In this document: one piece after another, positions 1 through 9,725 of the stretch
Numbering within the stretch: position 1 is the stretch's first letter
How the letters are laid out: each line of letters starts with the position of its first letter
NCBI GenBank assembly: GCA_963795415.1
Contig: CAWCHQ010000001.1
Location: 2,852,001 to 2,916,000, forward strand
Length of the DNA: 64,000 nt
DNA from: CAVSUZ01 sp963795415
GTDB lineage: Bacteria; Pseudomonadota; Alphaproteobacteria; Acetobacterales; Acetobacteraceae
Direction: 5' to 3'
The notes under the pieces: generated by a model
Databases searched by the model: none
Seen by the model: the letters and a program-made list of their open reading frames with translations, nothing else
Told to the model about the DNA's origin: nothing
Program-made: the position numbers and the translations under genes

Positions 1-477
1 CCACTCCGCAGGATAAGCGAATAATGCCTGGTAACTGATATCGGTAAGCGAGCCCCCTAGTCCAGTGATCACTGCCGGATCAACGAACCAAACCTGGGCG
101 TTGGCGCCCTCGGACATACCCTATCTCGCGACAGCAGCGGACGCCCTATATTTTGGACGACACCTCTATAGATGGCTCAGGACGCGTGTTTTGCGATGTG
201 ACCCACAATATTAGATAGACGGTTAATTTTCCGTGAAGCGGCGCTCCCGGCCCAAGGCTCTGCTCGGCCCTGCTGACCCTCGCGTGCCCAACCAGCGCCA
301 CCCGAGCCGCCCCTTTGTCCGCATTGCCGTCGTCAAGCAGATTGGCGGACAGCCTGGCGGCGGGCCGGCAGACGGTCGTTAGACGGACCGGCACGCAAGC
401 TGACGATGGTCGAGATAATCGTAGGAGGCGGGGCGAGGCAGCGAGCGGCAACGAGACACGCAGATTTATCTCACGCG

Positions 478-960
478 CGTGACGGCTTCGCGGAACCGAG
501 GATGCTCGCCGGTCGTGAGCCACTCGAGGATCACCATCTCGGTCGTGACGATCTCGGCGCCATGCCGCTCCATACGACGGACTTCGGCTTACTGGCTCTC
601 CGCGCCCCTTGAGCCGAGGACGTCACGCAGCACGAGCACCTGCCTGTCCGGGGACGGTTTGCAGCACGCACACGTGCGCCTCGCAGCCGGCAACGACGAC
701 GGCCCCCTCGGCCGGAAGGCCGTCCAGGAAGCCCGGCGCACGCACGGCGTCGAAGGTCATCTTCCGGATGGCGGCCTGCGGGGCCCGAGCTCCGGAACGG
801 TGGCCCAGTCCAGCCGGGTTCTGCTCCGTGAGCGGGACGGCGACGCCTAGTAAGGCTGCCGCGTCAACGAGCCGCCGGGCGTTCCCGACCGCCGACAACC
901 CGCCCTCGATCGCGGGCATGAGGCGGGCCTGGAAGTCGATGACGAGGAGAGCGCGGCGCG
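478..960 (-). pseudogene. Isochorismatase-family cysteine hydrolase remnant
   Basis: Read on the minus strand, the N-terminal strand LLVIDFQARLMPAI, the segment VAVPLTEQNP, the lysine segment RKMTFDA and the nucleophile segment GCEAHVCVLQ appear in order in one frame (about 960 to 650). The C-terminal part (MERHGAEIVTTEMVILEWL) continues in another frame at about 590-478. The Asp, Lys and Cys of the isochorismatase-like triad are therefore all recognisable, but the middle of the protein after VLQT is frameshifted and carries a stop. Members of this family hydrolyse isochorismate, nicotinamide or related amides; the substrate here is unknown. It is a dead gene next to mobile-element debris. 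Confidence 0.75.
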
Positions 961-999
961 CTCCGCGTCTCCGAGCTCTGCATGCTCGCCCGGCGTGAC

Positions 1000-1290
1000 C
1001 TCCAACGGCGTGACGATGCTGGCCAAGTCACCATTTTCGGCGAGGGTGGGAAGACACGGGTGGTGCTGCTGAACACGGGGGCTGGAGTGCACTGAACGCG
1101 CTCCATGGCCGGCCGGTGGAGCAGACGAATGAGGGCGGCCACCTCACGCCGGTGCAGGTCCACCGGATCGTCAAGCAGGCAGCCGCAGAAGCCGGAATCT
1201 CAATGGCCCACCTCTGCGCACTGGCTTCGGCACGCCCACGCCAGCCACGCCCTGGATCGTGGCGCATGATACCTGCACGCACGGCCGGAT
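1000..1290 (+). pseudogene. Tyrosine recombinase (phage-type integrase) fragments
   Basis: Two pieces of a tyrosine site-specific recombinase catalytic domain are visible on the plus strand in different frames. Around 1020-1090 the beta-hairpin GQVTIFGEGGKTRVVLL is readable. After a frame change, GGHLTPVQVHRIVKQAAAEA and then HWLRHAHASHALDRGA (the HxxR box) follow at about 1135-1275. The N-terminal domain and the C-terminal catalytic tyrosine are missing, so it cannot be active. It may mark an old integration event; neighbouring genes give no direction. Confidence 0.7.
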
Positions 1291-1416
1291 GCCAGCTCGG
1301 CGCGGTATCTGCCCGAGTGAGAGCTCGCCCCTCAGATTTCCGGTAGGATCGTGTCCCCAGTCGTGGTGTAGAAGCATGGCCTACATTGCGGCCTCCGGCG
1401 TGTTCGGCCGAAAGCG

Positions 1417-2025
1417 TCAGGCAGCCAGAACGGGCAGGCTGACCATTGGATCATCGCTGATCGGAGCGATAGTTTCCAGCGTCATGTAGCGGGCGCGCTG
1501 GACTGCCCACTTATCGTTCTGCTCCAGCAGGATGGCGTCGACCAGGCGGATGATCGCCTGCTCGTTAGGGAAGATCCCGACAACGTCGGTGCGGCGCTTG
1601 ATCTCGCCGTTGAGGCGCTCGATCGGGTTGGAGGAGTGCAACTTAAGCCGGTGTGCCGTGGGGAAGTTCAAGTAGCCGAGAAGGTCGGGCTCTGCCTCAT
1701 CCATCATGGCGGCGAGTTTCGGCACGCGCGGGCGGAGCTGGTTAGCCACTTGCCGCCAATGCGCCTAGGCGGCCTTTGCGTCGTACTGGGCGAAGGCAGT
1801 GGCGAGGAAGGCGGAGACCACGCGGCGGCCTTGCTTGCCGGCATGGGCCAGCACATTGCCTATGAAGTGCACGCGGCAGCGCTGCCAGGTTGCGTTGAGG
1901 ACGTGGGTGACGGCGGCTTTCAGCCCCTCGTGGGCATCGGAAATGACCAGCTTGACCCCGCGCAGGCCGCGCCGGGCCAGCTTGCGCAGGAACTCGACAC
2001 GCGCTTCACCACGAGCGGACTTATG
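1417..2025 (-). pseudogene. IS256-family transposase, C-terminal half
   Basis: The minus strand encodes the C-terminal half of a mutator-type (IS256) DDE transposase: VKLVISDAHEGLKAAVTHVL, then CRVHFIGNVLAHAG, then the C-terminal block SSNPIERLNGEIKRRTDVVGI with the family's glutamate. An in-frame TAG near 1765 separates FAQYDAKAA from the rest. The N-terminal half is absent: the reading frame is cut at about 2025 by a repeat that also cuts an IS256 N-terminal half at 25.6 kb in the opposite orientation. Together the two pieces would make one gene. Confidence 0.85.
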
Positions 2026-2418
2026 GAATGCGATACCCGACCGGTTAGGCCGGAATTAATCTTTCAGCGGTAGCACGCCTTCAGGTGAGCGCCTCCGGCC
2101 GAGGCGTTCTGTTGCCAAAACGGCTCGACTGGGAAAACCGAATGCCCACGACGTGCCTGGCGGCAATCCAATCCGCAGCAATGCAAGGCGAACCTCCCAA
2201 GAAGCTCCGGGCTATCACTCGGGGTTTCCGGCCGCAATCCGGCCTCCAGATCTTCAACTGAGGCATAACGATGCTGCGTTTGCGGTGGAAACGATGTCAG
2301 GTCGCCTTTCGACAAGGTATCGCGAGGCTGCCCAACTCCCGGCATTTTGGAGAGTGCCGCAATACGCTGATCCGTATAGAACGGGCAGCTGCGTATATCT
2401 CGCGCATTTCCGCTGAAG
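2026..2418 (-). repeat. Dispersed repeat, copy A (short form)
   Basis: This 393-bp stretch is the reverse complement of the 517-bp stretch at 25609-26125, with substitutions throughout and one internal deletion of roughly 110 bp in this copy. Similarity starts abruptly at the bases AACTTCAGCGGAAATGCG and ends at GCATTC in both. Each copy abuts one half of an IS256-type transposase gene. The plus strand here still reads LRAITRGFRPQSGLQIF followed by a stop, matching the end of the small ORF in copy B. Its nature (MITE-like cassette or transposon end) is not established. Confidence 0.75.
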
Positions 2419-2789
2419 TTGAGGCGGCGGGCGCTGCCGTGGAGCCTTGCGATCGACCGGAAACTGCTTCCCAGGAGCGCAGAACCATGAGGTTCGACGT
2501 ATTCCCCGTAATGACCGAGGCACATCTGATTGTTTTGGGCCGTCAACTTCCTGGATGATCTTCGCAAGCCGGACGGCTCGTCCCGGGAGTACACTGGGCC
2601 AATTCCCCCCTTGGCCACCGGCCCTCGTTCAGCTTCAGTGCAGTTGCCGGTCTGCTTTCGGGCGTCAGCAGGCTCGTGGCCGCCATCGCCCCGATTGGCC
2701 TCGTGGGCACGGGCACGCTGGGAATAGCTCATCAAAGAAAGAGAAAACCTCCTGTTGGACTTGCCCCGGTTTCGTGAAGAGGTGAAGCT
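2419..2789. other. No recognisable gene
   Basis: Between the dispersed repeat and an IS5 fragment I see no credible coding sequence. Open frames on both strands have low-complexity, shadow-like composition. A long minus-strand frame crosses this stretch and the IS5 fragment but is antisense to recognisable transposase sequence. Confidence 0.4.
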
Positions 2790-3038
2790 TGCGGTCATGC
2801 TGACTGGCGCGCCTTGAACTCCACCAACCGACGCTATCGGCACCGCGGCGTGGTCGATCAGGTCGAGTGGCAAAAGAACCGCACCAAATCGGGTATGCGA
2901 GCCAAGGTGGAGCACTGTTTCGGGGTGATCAAGCGCGTGTTCGGCTTCGTCAAGGTGCGCTATCGCGGCTTGGCGGAGAACACGCATTATTCGCTGATGG
3001 CATGCGCCTTGACCAATCTGTTCATGGTCCGCCACTGA
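2790..3038 (+). pseudogene. IS5-family transposase, C-terminal fragment
   Basis: The plus strand encodes RRYRHRGVVDQVEWQKNRTK, then MRAKVEHCFGVIKRVFGFVK and KVRYRGLAENTHYS, ending at a stop at 3036-3038. This is the C-terminal DDE_Tnp_1 block of IS5-type transposases, including the E of the catalytic triad in VEHCFGVIK. Everything upstream (D1 and D2) is missing. It is a truncated relic. Confidence 0.85.
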
Positions 3039-3039
3039 T

Positions 3040-3760
3040 TGTGCTGCGCTTGACAGGCGTACTGCGTCCGATGTCGGCCTAATCGGCCGGTGCAGCCTTG
3101 CAGAATGGCACTGCGGCGTCCCCGCTCACGAGTCTCGTCGTAGCCGACAATTCTTGTTCTCCGCCAGCGAGTCTCCGCGCGATCGGTTCTGGCAGAACGC
3201 AGGCTCGTTCAGAGGGTCCGTAATTCCGGTCAGTGATGGTGCGTTGCATTTACAATTTGTGAATGTTGTTCTTCCATATCGTCATTGTGCCCAAAACTCC
3301 GACCGCAAGAATGGTAGGTAGTCAGTCAAATGCCCAATCGGTTTGAAACGTATTGCCGTTTTCGCCATGATCGGTAGGCGGACTAACGTCAGCAGAAGGA
3401 GTGGCCCTGGTGCATGGTCTTACCGCACAGCCCGGCAACTTTGTCTCGCTCGACGGCATACGGCGCCGATCCCGAGAACGCCTAAGGCTACGCTGCTACC
3501 CCGCCGCTCTGTCCTTTGGCTTCAGCCGTTCCGCGGGCGGAATTCGCGTGGCTATTGACGGGCTAGAGGTGCTGGGCTTGGTGACCCTCCGGGAGCCGGA
3601 ATTCGACACCATTTCTGCTGCTATCTATTTCGCCGGAGCAGTTATCCAGGCCGTCGCGGGCCTGCGTCAAAAGTCCCGTTAAATCAAAGCCGGAATGATG
3701 ACCGCCTTGTGAAGTGTCCGGCGGATCTGCCAGCAGATCAGCACGGCCGATGCCGGCGAT
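3040..3760. other. Unassigned region
   Basis: There is no family match that I recognise. A 93-codon plus-strand frame (3401-3682) is open but has no clear ribosome binding site or domain. I treat it as unsupported. Confidence 0.35.
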
Positions 3761-3900
3761 GTTCACGCGGTTTGGTCAGCCGATCGAGCGTGCGAACCCC
3801 GGCCGAGAAATCGTCCAGCGCGGACAGATGAGCCAGATAGTGCCGGTTGCAGCCGAGCAGGATCTCGCGCAGTGCGATCAGGCTGATGGTCTTCTTGACT
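3740..3900 (-). pseudogene. Remnant of an unidentified protein
   Basis: The minus strand contains LIALREILLGCNRHYLAHLS followed by ALDDFSAGVRTLDRLTKP and, in a shifted frame, NIAGIGRADLLADP. The conserved-looking composition and continuation across a frame break suggest a decayed gene for a larger protein, possibly a DNA-binding or transposon-borne hypothetical. I cannot name the family with certainty. Confidence 0.35.
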
Positions 3901-4118
3901 GGCGCCAGGACACGGGTCGGCGGCCCCCTGCCAAGCTTCAGCTACCGCCACGAAACCGCGTTGTTGCGGTCCAACCATTCGTTCTTCGAGGACGCGCAGA
4001 ATCTTCCGCCAATCCACTGCCGTAGTCGCCGCCTACGGTGAGTACGCCGCAATGTGTTCCACGCCTAAATGCGCCTGCGCCGGCCCGACCTGCGTCAGCG
4101 GCCTCCTACTGGCTTCGC

Positions 4119-4299
4119 GATTCGCTAAAAAAACTTTGGTGCGACGCGGTGCGCAATGATTCCATAGCTGCCGCAACTCGACCGAGGTCAGGATGCGCGG
4201 CAGGCTGTATGATCAAGCAGGATTGTTCTCCTACATCTCACCGAAGAGCCGGGTGCCGGCGAAACATTCTTTGCGGCGCAGTCGCGCCGTGCAATGATC
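4119..4299 (+). repeat. Truncated 5' end of the neighbouring IS5-family element
   Basis: Bases 4119-4282 are a diverged direct copy of 4300-4463: the same left end (GCTAAAAAA versus GCTGAAAAA), the same leader and the same transposase start with LFSYIS and SRVP. The older copy stops where the complete copy begins, so one element apparently inserted into the beginning of a related one. Confidence 0.75.
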
Positions 4300-5568
4300 G
4301 AGTCCGCTGAAAAACCCCTTGGTGCGACGCGGTGCGCAATGATTCGATAGCTGCACCAACTCGATCGGGGTCACGATGCGCGGGAGGCTGCGGGATCAAG
4401 CGGGACTGTTTTCCTACATCTCGCCGGAGAGCCGGGTGCCGGTAAAGCATCCTTTGCGACAGATGCGGCAACTTCGCGACGTGCTCAAGGAGCTGAGCCC
4501 GAGCCTGGGCCGGCTTTATTCCAGAAGGCCGCCCTTCGATCCCGCCGGAGCAACTGCTGAGCGCCCTGCTATTGCAGGTGTTCTACGGCATCCGTTCGGA
4601 GAGTCAGCTGATGGAACAGCTGGACTACAATCTGCTGTATCGTTGGTTCGTCGGTCTGTCGCCGGATGAGAAGGTGTGGGATGCCACGACCTTCAGCCAC
4701 AATCGCGAGCGGCTGCAGGGCGGCGACATATTCCAGAAGTTCATGGCCCGGCTGCTGAACCATTCGCAGGTGAAGCCGCTACTGTCGGACGAACATTTCT
4801 CGGTGGACGGCACACTGATTGAAGCCTGGGCATCGCAGAAGAGCTTTCGTCCGAAAGATGGCAGCGATCCGGATGGCAGCAATTTCCACGGCCAGAGGCG
4901 CAAGAACGAGACCCATGCCAGCACCACCGATCCGGATAGCCGGCTCTATCGCAAGGCCAGCGGGCGTGAGGCCAGGCTGTCGTATATGGGGCACGCCATC
5001 ATGGAGAACCGCCACGGTCTGGCGGTGGCAGGGATGGTGACCGAGGCTAATGGCACCGCCGAACGGCGCGCTGCAGAAGGCATGCTGAAACGGCTGAAGA
5101 AGCGGCTCAAGCGGCGCCGGATCACAGCAGGTGCAGACAAGGCCTATGACACCGCCGATCATGTCGCGGCGTTGCGCGGGCTTGGCGTGACGCCGCACGT
5201 GGCGCGCAATCACAGCGAGACCAGGACCGGCAAGCGGCGGCGCAGTGCGATCGATGGCGCACCGTACGGCACCGTGCAATGATCGAGTGCATCTTCGGCT
5301 GGGGCGAGCAACACGGCACGATGCGCAAGACCAAGCATCGCGGGATCGCCCGGGTGGGGGCTGACTTCATGCTCAATCTGATCGCCTATAACCTGATCCG
5401 GATTCCGAAGCTGGTGGCGCTCTGGGGAGGAGTCTGTGCGGAGGTTGGTGATTTTGGGTCAGATCGGGCCAAATGCCGGAAGGCACTCGCTACCCTGTGA
5501 ACAAATAAGCAACATTACGATTCGAAGACAAGCAGACCGTGCAATGGGCGGGTTTTTCAGCAGACTGC
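4300..5568 (+). mobile_element. IS5-family insertion sequence with both ends
   Basis: The element is bounded by imperfect inverted repeats, left GAGTCCGCTGAAAAACCCC at 4300-4318 and right GGGTTTTTCAGCAGACTGC at about 5550-5568. It contains a single DDE transposase gene in the plus orientation. It lies directly downstream of a truncated sister copy. The transposase is frameshifted, so the element is probably not autonomous. Confidence 0.75.
4376..5500 (+). pseudogene. IS5-family transposase (DUF772/DDE_Tnp_1), frameshifted
   Basis: The gene starts MRGRLRDQAGLFSYISPESR and follows the family layout: an N-terminal DUF772 helical domain with MEQLDYNLLYRWFVGLS, first Asp in HFSVDGTLIEAWAS, second Asp in AGADKAYDTADHV, and Glu in MIECIFGWGEQHG. 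One frame change near 4525 and another near 5280 split it into three open pieces. All catalytic residues survive, so the damage is limited to two small indels. Confidence 0.85.
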
Positions 5569-5569
5569 T

Positions 5570-6255
5570 AGAACTAGATAAGGCGGCGCTTCATCGATTA
5601 TCTCACAACTCAAGATGCCGCCGCGACGCGTGCAATTGCCACATCTCGGCTCGTGTCATGCCGAGTCGTCGGCAGTTATAGCTAATCCGGCACTGTACCC
5701 AACACCACTTGCCGATCCTGCCCATTATAATGGCCACAAGGGCTAGAACGCGCGCCCATAGAATCGGTCGACTCAGCCGCAGCAAAATTATGCCAAGCTT
5801 CCTAGAATGGATCATTGCGGATCGGATTAGGCTTGGCATCTATCGGCTCCTGCAAGTCACGGTGAGACTGGGGGGCGGCGCAGACCGTCTCGTCCGACTA
5901 AATGCCCGGGAAGAGGGTTGAGAATCGCCTCGGCGATCAGCAAAGGGAAACTCGGCCGGTCCAGGGACTTTCATAGTTTCTATGCTAACACAAATGTGTT
6001 GATATTTCGTTAGCTGAACCTGTCAGCTCTGGCTGACGTTACTGCCCATTTTCGGGTGGGTAGGTTACCTTCGCGCTCGGCATCGTGCTTATACTAACCG
6101 CCCTAAACATTGACACACGCCCAGTCGCGGGTTCCGATTGAGCGTATTCGCTCGGGATCGTTGATCAGGAAGTTCCAGGCTTCGCGACAGGCCTCCAGAA
6201 TGGCCTCGTATTATATTACACATGAATTTCCACTCATCTCGAAAGTGATAAATTC
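5570..6255. other. Unassigned region
   Basis: About 690 bp follow the IS5 right end with no recognisable gene. Overlapping short frames on both strands (for example plus 5709-5921) look like chance. Composition is more AT-rich than the flanks around 5970-6020. Confidence 0.35.
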
Positions 6256-6259
6256 AGGA

Positions 6260-6440
6260 TTGGGATGTTTGCCTGGAACGGCCACGGATGGGCTCCGGCA
6301 GCCAGTCCTCTGCTAGTTTCCTCTGCTCCTGCAGCCGCTTCTTCCAGGCGCAGACTTGGTTCGGGTGAACCCGTCGCCTGCTCCCGCATGCCTCCAGCGC
6401 AATCTTCGCCTTCAGCATCGCGTCGACTTAATCGTCCGCT
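6260..6440 (-). pseudogene. IS3-family OrfA remnant
   Basis: The minus strand reads MLKAKIALEACGSRRRVHPN, then QVCAWKKRLQEQRK and a short tail to a stop. This is the helix-turn-helix OrfA of IS3-type elements (compare the intact OrfA at 22773-23063 with its HGVHPTQIYAWKKQLLDQAG block). The ends and OrfB are missing. Confidence 0.75.
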
Positions 6441-6649
6441 CCGTCTAGCTTTAACATGACAGACGGCGCCGGCTTCCAGCTGCCACCTCAGCCTACCATC
6501 GTCGTTCGCCAACAAATCGGGAATGATTTTACCCTTGCATCTCAACTGGGTCCGCGGTTCAAGAGGATATTTTAGTCACCTATGAGGGCCCGCCCCCAGG
6601 GTCGAACCGGCCATCTTCGTATCGGCGATCTAAGGTCGGATTACCGACA

Positions 6650-7453
6650 CTAAGCCAAAGCACACGGATCACGATTGAACGCTGACTGACACACCGCAGA
6701 TGCTTCTTGCCGCCGACGCTTCCGGACAGACACGGCATATTCTCCTAGGGAGGACATGTCGCGTTCCGGAAATGCGGATTCAATTCCCGCCCACTCCTCG
6801 GGTCCAAACTCTCCCATGCTCGAGACCAAGTCTATGGAACTGAGAGTTTCGTCCGAGTACGAAGCTCGCTGCAAAGGCTGAACTTGTGCAAACGGAATGT
6901 CCGACCGGATCGAGACATCTCTATTCGTGCAGTTGATTTGCAGATTCACGAAAAGCGGGAGATGCCGTAAGTCGGCTTCGAGAATCCCTTCAAAATAGTC
7001 GATCCCGCTCCGCTTCGGAAGGTTGGCAGGAGCCCTGACGAGCACACTCCAGTCCGGGGCGGTCCGTGCCACCAATCCGGTCCATATCTGAATTCGCCCC
7101 GGTGTGCTGAGCTTTGTCAGAAACGGCGGTGAACGGCCCCGCAAGTGAGGCGGAGCGGCCCTGTTGAAGGCCTCTGCTTGATGTGGGAATTGAGCGGATT
7201 CATCAAGTTCGATCCAGTCTTCGAGTCCCTCACACCACCACAGAAAACTACTATACCCATCCCATCGAAGTTTCAAATTGATCGGGCAGAATATCCACCA
7301 ACCAAAACCAGTGGCCGTCGTCAGCGCCTCACAATAGCGCAACGCGCTGGCGGGGATTGTGCCCCCGCCAGAACGGTCGGCTCGGCGTGGCCGAGGAGCG
7401 TGTTCGATCATCTGGAGCAATCTGATCGTTTTGATGGGAGTGGCTCCTCTCAT
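6650..7453 (-). CDS. DUF6065-like protein
   Basis: This is a 267-codon gene without frame interruptions, rare in this neighbourhood. The N-terminal third contains SALRYCEALTTATGFGWWIF followed by W/D-rich segments (LRWDGY, FLWWCEGLEDW), a pattern resembling DUF6065 proteins, whose role is unknown. The middle (GRIQIWTGLVARTAPDWSVL) and the segment FVNLQINCTN look like beta-sheet core. There is no signal peptide or membrane segment, so it is predicted cytoplasmic. A possible 62-codon gene lies 4 bp upstream on the same strand. The family assignment is from memory of sequence pattern and is tentative; the coding call itself is stronger. Confidence 0.65.
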   Translation of the reverse strand: MRGATPIKTIRLLQMIEHAPRPRRADRSGGGTIPASALRYCEALTTATGFGWWIFCPINLKLRWDGYSSFLWWCEGLEDWIELDESAQFPHQAEAFNRAAPPHLRGRSPPFLTKLSTPGRIQIWTGLVARTAPDWSVLVRAPANLPKRSGIDYFEGILEADLRHLPLFVNLQINCTNRDVSIRSDIPFAQVQPLQRASYSDETLSSIDLVSSMGEFGPEEWAGIESAFPERDMSSLGEYAVSVRKRRRQEASAVCQSAFNRDPCALA

Positions 7454-7457
7454 ATTT

Positions 7458-7646
7458 TTAGACCCAGCTCATAAACCGCATACCATCGCCCATCCGGACC
7501 CGGCCGGAGTCCCTGACGGAAGCAGGAGGAAGTGGGCTTCTCAGTTGCCGACTAACCTGCTGCTCCGACGCCTGTGGTGCCTGGGTATCAGCGCCTATAA
7601 GGCTTTGGGGCGGGACAATTTGATCACCGTCCTGGTGATGATTCAT
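7458..7646 (-). CDS. Possible small protein upstream of the DUF6065-like gene
   Basis: A 62-codon frame starting MNHHQDGDQIVPPQ ends 4 bp before the start of the DUF6065-like gene, an operon-like spacing. It is hydrophilic with no recognised domain. The tight spacing is the only support; it may be non-coding leader sequence. Confidence 0.3.
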   Translation of the reverse strand: MNHHQDGDQIVPPQSLIGADTQAPQASEQQVSRQLRSPLPPASVRDSGRVRMGDGMRFMSWV

Positions 7647-7649
7647 CGT

Positions 7650-8039
7650 CAGATTACTCCTTTCCACTGGATCACACATTCGTGACACCCGCTATGGTTG
7701 TATGCCATAGCGTAACGGCGATCAATGCCTTAATCGAACCCGGCGGCAAATTCTCAAACCAAACAGATTTGCATGGGGTGCCCTAGCCCGAACTTTTCCG
7801 CTTTTTGAATGCAAGTGACTGATTTAGCTGGCGTTTGGCAGTGCGCGGCTGGCCACGCGGCTGCGGCGAGTCTCAGCCCGAGCAGGTCGAAGGCCCTGAG
7901 TTGGATTTCGGTCGGGCAGGCGAGGATCGCGCCGACCTGCTAACGGCCGAGGCGAACGGTGTTGTGGGTCAGGGTGGCCAGATCGGCCAGCAGCGTGGAA
8001 GCTCGCCAGTGCACAGGCCAAACCCTCACCGGCGGCACG
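7650..8039. other. Mostly unassigned, includes a shared 33-bp transposon-end-like sequence
   Basis: No gene is recognised. Bases 7791-7823 (beginning AACTTTTCCGCTTTTTGAAT) recur with few changes at 24621-24652, each followed by diverging transposon-like sequence. This looks like the terminal sequence of an insertion element of which the interiors have decayed. Confidence 0.45.
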
Positions 8040-8398
8040 TCACACGCTTGCGCGGCGTCTCCATGGGCGACGTCCAACAGGCGCTCGCCGCACTGCTGGG
8101 CAAGCAGGGTCCCGAACCCGTCGCCGTCGATCATCGCGCGACTGCGTGACGAGTGGCAGGCCGAGTTACAAGCGTTGCCAATGGCGCGAAGCCGCAGGGC
8201 CTCAGACCGAATGCATGCTGGTACTGATTGGCGCCACCCCAAAGGGCAAAAAGGAGCTGCCCGGGTTCCAGATCAAAATCACGGGAAGGTGCGCAGAGCT
8301 GGCACGAACTGGTGATCGCGTGGCCCGGTCATCGCCCCGAACTGGCCACCGGAGACGGCGCGCTCGGCTTCTGGAAGGCGCTCGAGGGGTCTCGCTGA
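8040..8398 (+). pseudogene. IS256-type (mutator) transposase remnant
   Basis: Plus-strand pieces in three frames assemble into the central part of a mutator-type transposase: RGVSMGDVQQALAALLGKQ, then SPSIIARLRDEWQAELQALP, then ECMLVLIGATPKGKKELPGF, then PELATGDGALGFWKALEGSR. At least three frame changes and the missing ends make it a dead relic. It belongs to a different subgroup from the copies at 1.4 and 25 kb. Confidence 0.8.
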
Positions 8399-8447
8399 CA
8401 ACCGGGTATGCCCGTTAACGTTCTTTAGGTTTGGATCTTCGGGCCTG

Positions 8448-8478
8448 TTAACAATGCTTTAATCTTGATAGTTATAAT
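8448..8478 (+). promoter_or_regulatory. Candidate sigma70-type promoter
   Basis: TTAACA (8448-8453) and a perfect TATAAT (8473-8478) are separated by 19 bp, slightly longer than optimal. The predicted transcript would begin within a few bases of the ATG at 8487, giving an almost leaderless mRNA. Confidence 0.4.
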
Positions 8479-8486
8479 GAGGGAGC

Positions 8487-8744
8487 ATGTCGCTCAGGCA
8501 TACGAAGCCCTCGAGTAAATCTTTAGCCTCGGCTCCCAGTCTTAGCTTTCTTTGGATCTGGATCCTTGCGAGTGGAGCCTGGGTCTTTTGGACCGATTAT
8601 AGATTTCTTCTGGAAGTCTGGGATATATTCGCGTGGACGCCGAGCGTGTCTACAGTTCTCACAGTCTTCGCTCAAAGCATGATTCCTCCGACTGTTTTGG
8701 GAAGCGGTCTGGTCGAAACCGTAAGATTTCTGCAGCTTCGTTGA
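8487..8744 (+). CDS. Small predicted membrane protein
   Basis: An 85-codon gene preceded by GAGGGAG six bases from the ATG and by a promoter-like TATAAT. The segment LSFLWIWILASGAWVFWTDY is a strong membrane helix, and VWDIFAW to VLTVFAQ may form a second. It has no recognisable domain. It lies alone between an IS256-type relic and an IS481 relic, with lower GC than its surroundings. A minus-strand frame covers the same bases but has no start signal, so the plus reading is preferred. Confidence 0.45.
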   Translation: MSLRHTKPSSKSLASAPSLSFLWIWILASGAWVFWTDYRFLLEVWDIFAWTPSVSTVLTVFAQSMIPPTVLGSGLVETVRFLQLR

Positions 8745-8799
8745 TAATAAACCTGTCATTAGTTCGCAGCGCCAGGCCATGTGGTCGGTGATTGCACGA

Positions 8800-9390
8800 T
8801 GTCTCATCCGGCCGGTCTCGACCGTCGGCCTCGTGCTGCGCCGGCACGGCCTCGGCCGGCTACGGGCGTTTGATCCTCGGCCCACGATCATCCGCTACCA
8901 TCGATGGCATCGGTCATCGCCTCACCGGTGATCGCACCGGCCCAGAGCAACAAGCGCGGGACCGTCTGGGAGTATCTCCATGTCGCCATCGATGACGCCA
9001 GCCGGCTGGCTTATACCGAGTTGCTACCGAACGACCGGAAGGAAGGCGCAATTGGCTTCACCCGCCGTGCCGTCGCCTGGTTCGGCCGCCATGGTGCCAC
9101 CATCGAGCGTTTGATGAGCGATAGCGGTTCGGCATACAGAAGCTTCGCCTTCCGCGACATGCTCGCCGAACTACACGCCGCGGACCAACGGCAAGGCGGA
9201 AAGCTTCATCCAGACCAGTCTCCGCGAATGGGCCTGTGCCCAAGCTTTCCAAACCTCAGCCGAACGCGCCTCCGCCATGCTGCCCTGGATCACCGATTGC
9301 AACCGCAACCGACCTCACTCCGCTCTCGGCGGCAGGCCTCCCATCTCCCGCATCACCCCAGGTGGTGTCCCCATCCGTCCCTGAAACCGA
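8800..9390 (+). pseudogene. IS481-family transposase, truncated and frameshifted
   Basis: The plus strand reads STVGLVLRRHGLGRLRAFDP, then after a shift SNKRGTVWEYLHVAIDDASR, RKEGAIGFTRRAVAWFGRHG and ERLMSDSGSAYRSFAFRDML. In shifted frames the end is NGKAESFIQTSLREWA and RPHSALGGRPPISRI. This is the rve/DDE core of IS481 transposases with D, D and E segments recognisable. The N-terminal HTH region is missing and at least three frame changes are present. Confidence 0.85.
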
Positions 9391-9415
9391 TCCCGAGCCA
9401 CACTTCGGCCGGGTG

Positions 9416-9471
9416 GCCGGGGTCAAGCCTCGCGCAGCGACCGCCGAAGGCGGCTTGGGCTTGACCCCGGC
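9416..9471. repeat. 14-bp perfect inverted repeat (stem-loop)
   Basis: GCCGGGGTCAAGCC at 9416-9429 is exactly complementary in inverted orientation to GGCTTGACCCCGGC at 9458-9471, with a 28-nt loop. It lies just past the IS481 relic and has no T-run, so it is more likely a transposon-associated hairpin than an intrinsic terminator. Confidence 0.6.
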
Positions 9472-9725
9472 TGCCCGGACGCAGGCACAATGAGTGATCG
9501 GAGGATGGGACAACGTCCTTGGCAACGACAGCTAGAGCCCCGTCCCAGATCACAAGATGGAGGGGAACTCGGTCAGTAGCCCTCAAAGGTTTTCCGTCAA
9601 AAATTCGTCAGCCGCATCGCCAAGTTTAACCTCTCGTTAGTACGGACAGGCTATTCCCACAAAGCGTCTTAAGAAATGCATCCCGCAAAAAGCGGCTTCG
9701 TAACTTACAATAAGAGAAGCCGATA

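Noticed and set aside
2064..3035. 323-codon minus-strand open frame
   Set aside because: It runs antisense through an IS5 transposase fragment and across a dispersed repeat; no domain is present.
6580..6660. tRNA-like sequence with a GGTTCGACCC T-loop on the minus strand
   Set aside because: No matching acceptor stem or D-arm can be formed, so at best it is a degenerate tRNA 3' fragment.
9416..9471. Intrinsic terminator
   Set aside because: The hairpin has a 28-nt loop and no T-run downstream.
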